The position numbers and the translations under genes were made by a program. Below the pieces are notes generated by a model. The model had not been told where the DNA came from. It made no database searches and saw nothing but the letters and a program-made list of their open reading frames with translations. DNA of 64,000 bases from Microvelia longipes (Eukaryota; Arthropoda; Insecta; Hemiptera; Veliidae): assembly GCA_018340805.1 (NCBI GenBank), contig JACMZG010000008.1, positions 25,568,577-25,632,576 on the forward strand, written 5' to 3'. Within the stretch, counting starts at the first letter, position 1. The number at the start of each line of letters is the position of its first letter. Of this stretch, positions 62,170 through 64,000 are shown piece after piece.

Positions 62170-62352
62170 TGTCCCAAGTTTCAATTTCTATAGCGTAGAT
62201 ACACTGGAAAAAATAAGACCACACACATACAGATGAACCACACATACAACTAATGAAAAACCACCTTAAAAAGGTCTTAAAAATCCTGGATTCCAATTTG
62301 GAATCACAATATTCTCATTATACCTTAGGTTTAAATGAAGAAAAGTAAAAAG
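62170..62352 (+). repeat. Dispersed repeat family A, 3' end only
   Basis: CAAGTTTCAATTTCTATAGC, GTAGATACACTGG, an AC-rich stretch, GGTCTTAAAAATCCTG, and tail TTTAAATGAAGAAAAGTAAA. Confidence 0.6.
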
Positions 62353-63107
62353 ATAAATTAAATTTAAAAAGGAAATTTTTCGGGATGGTTTTGACCTTCC
62401 TGGCTTATTTATTAGAAAACCTTATTTTTGCATTCTAAGAAATGGCTTATCCATATTTAATCTCTATGTTATTTTGAAACCTTCATATTTCTTTGAAAAT
62501 TGAATAAAAATACCTAAATATCTTTGTTTAGGTTCTTAAGAATTCAAATAAAACACGTGTGTCAGTCTTTTACATTTTATTACTCCATTGGTAACAGATT
62601 TTTCCTGAATAATTTCTTTCTCTAAATGCAAGTACTTAAAAAGGGATATGTTATTAATAACTTATTGGTTCATTACATTAAACCTTAACGCATGAGGGGT
62701 TTAGTTTCCGATTTTTTGGAGAGTTTGGTTTTCATACCACGGGCCTCAGCTATATTGCATTCAAATATAGCTGATATTGCAATTTCCATTTCACAATTGT
62801 TGCAGGCAAATTATCGGCAAGTGGTACTCGGTTCTTTTAGTCACAAAAATCGGGCTTCGTACGTGGTCTCCAAAATGTCATGTTCATCCAATCTGTAAGG
62901 TGGTATTACTTGAGTCACGCTACGGATAACCTTTAGGATAAATAAGTAAACCTACTGTTTAGGGTAAATTTAAAATTGACGTAAATTAACGCTTAGAAAA
63001 GTATCACAATAGATACTGTTACAGTGTACAATCAAGTGATACGAAAATATTATAATTATTAATATATATATGGACCTATTGACCATACTTGTCGGGCTGT
63101 TTTTTAA

Positions 63108-63245
63108 GCGAATTTTTCCTTTGGGAAAAAATTCGTAATGGGAAATAGGGCGTCATGGCGGAATTCGAACTCGCAACCACGACAACCAAATCCCGTTTCG
63201 AGGTCCCTCAAATTGACCGAAAAAAAAAATTCGCGAGATTTATAT
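63108..63245 (-). mobile_element. SINE-like unit, family C, nearly complete
   Basis: On the minus strand: GGGACCTCGAAACGGG, GTTGTCGTGGTTGCGAG, GTTCGAATTCCGCC (B-box-like), ATGACGCCCTATTTCCCATT, and the AATTTTTTCCC / AAAGGAAAAATT hairpin. A (TA)n array adjoins its head, as in the 46.8 kb copy. Confidence 0.65.
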
Positions 63246-63290
63246 ATATATAAATTATATATATATATATATGTATAAATATAATAATAT
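63241..63290. repeat. Short (TA)n microsatellite at the head of a family C unit
   Basis: Two TA blocks separated by AAAT. Confidence 0.85.
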
Positions 63291-64000
63291 ATTTCTTTAA
63301 GAATATCACTTTTTTTATATGTTTCTGTAATGCCACGCCTGATAAACTAATTTAAAATGAAGCAAATAAACTGTGCCTGTGAAGTGTATAAGATAGATGA
63401 GATAAATGCGCATTTTCTGCTGAAAAATTAAAATAAATAACAATTAGGCTTATTTACCACCAAGATTTATAGGTGCTTTTTAAAGTTATATCTCGTTATT
63501 TGTTCCTAGTTTTTATATTTTTAATTGTTAATGTAGTTTTTTAGTAGTTTTGTATCTTTCTGCAAGATGCATCCAAATGGATTGGAAATTTGTGACTAAT
63601 GAGCTAAATTTTTTGGAAAGCTGAGGATTCATGCTTCACCTAAACCAAGCCAAGCCATTTTACTGTGCTATTAATAAAAATTAATAAAGAAATAGCAATT
63701 AAGGCCAAGACAAGACTGAAGTGAAAATGGTGGAAAGATTCGCCTTTAGACAGTTGGGAGGCCCCAATATAAAAATACAGGTGTGAGTGTGCGCACATAG
63801 GGAAGAATCTGCATAAGGTCCAGTGGTTATCGTGAGTATGCTCAAAAGTATATATGTTCCTAGTATTTAAAAAAAAACCATTGTTAGAATTAAAGTCATT
63901 CTTTTCTACCTAATAGCTAAAATAAATCTTTGATATTATATGTAGAACGCTTTATAACAATGCTACCATATGAGTTTAATGACTTTATATTCACTACTAT

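Larger units (their letters stand above)
62360..64000. other. Intergenic, window end
   Basis: Apart from the family C unit and its (TA)n tract, only unsupported short open frames. Confidence 0.6.

Noticed and set aside
62692..62898. 68-codon open frame after an ATG
   Set aside because: No known motif and no splice or promoter context; may be a transposon relic.

Overview
The window looks like an AT-rich insect nuclear genome. Coding exons are bounded by ordinary GT-AG introns. The two protein genes are an acylglycerophosphate acyltransferase and a secreted proline-rich protein with YLPP and GYxYPKP motifs of the kind seen in arthropod extracellular or cuticle proteins. The rest is mostly mobile-element remnants, foldback repeats and long (TA)n microsatellites. 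The order cannot be fixed from the sequence, and no bacterial or phage-like gene organisation is present.

Layout. 1-4,800: noncoding, with a (TA)n array inside an inverted repeat, a weak candidate exon (694-786) and copies of a dispersed repeat called family A here. 4,817-13,881 (+): a five-exon acyltransferase gene (AGPAT/PlsC family, 661 codons as modelled). Its first intron carries a hAT element with an 8-bp near-perfect target-site duplication, and its fourth intron carries a decayed Ty3/gypsy pol remnant. 14,000-39,900: about 26 kb without a convincing host gene. It holds a non-LTR reverse transcriptase fragment, several family A copies, at least four inverted-repeat (MITE/foldback) elements, minisatellites and (TA)n arrays. 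39,951-42,861 (+): a secreted proline-rich protein in one coding exon, broken by one extra base in an A5 run just after the signal peptide. 43,000-64,000: about 21 kb of repeats, centred on a complex locus at 45.2-46.9 kb where a long foldback, tRNA-like SINE pieces, a roughly 146-bp tandem repeat and a (TA)n-linked SINE-like unit lie side by side.

The two genes have no obvious functional link. The strongest leads are: (1) the acyltransferase, which keeps HX4D but has an altered EGTR motif and a roughly 385-residue charged C-terminal tail absent from typical family members; (2) the 45.2-46.9 kb nested foldback/SINE/satellite locus with dispersed relatives; (3) family A, at least ten copies sharing one 3' end and variably truncated at the 5' end, which suggests retroposition; (4) a second foldback at 38.9-39.3 kb with a hammerhead-like core; (5) the single-base frameshift in the proline-rich gene. 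All calls come from reading the sequence by eye; no database search was possible.
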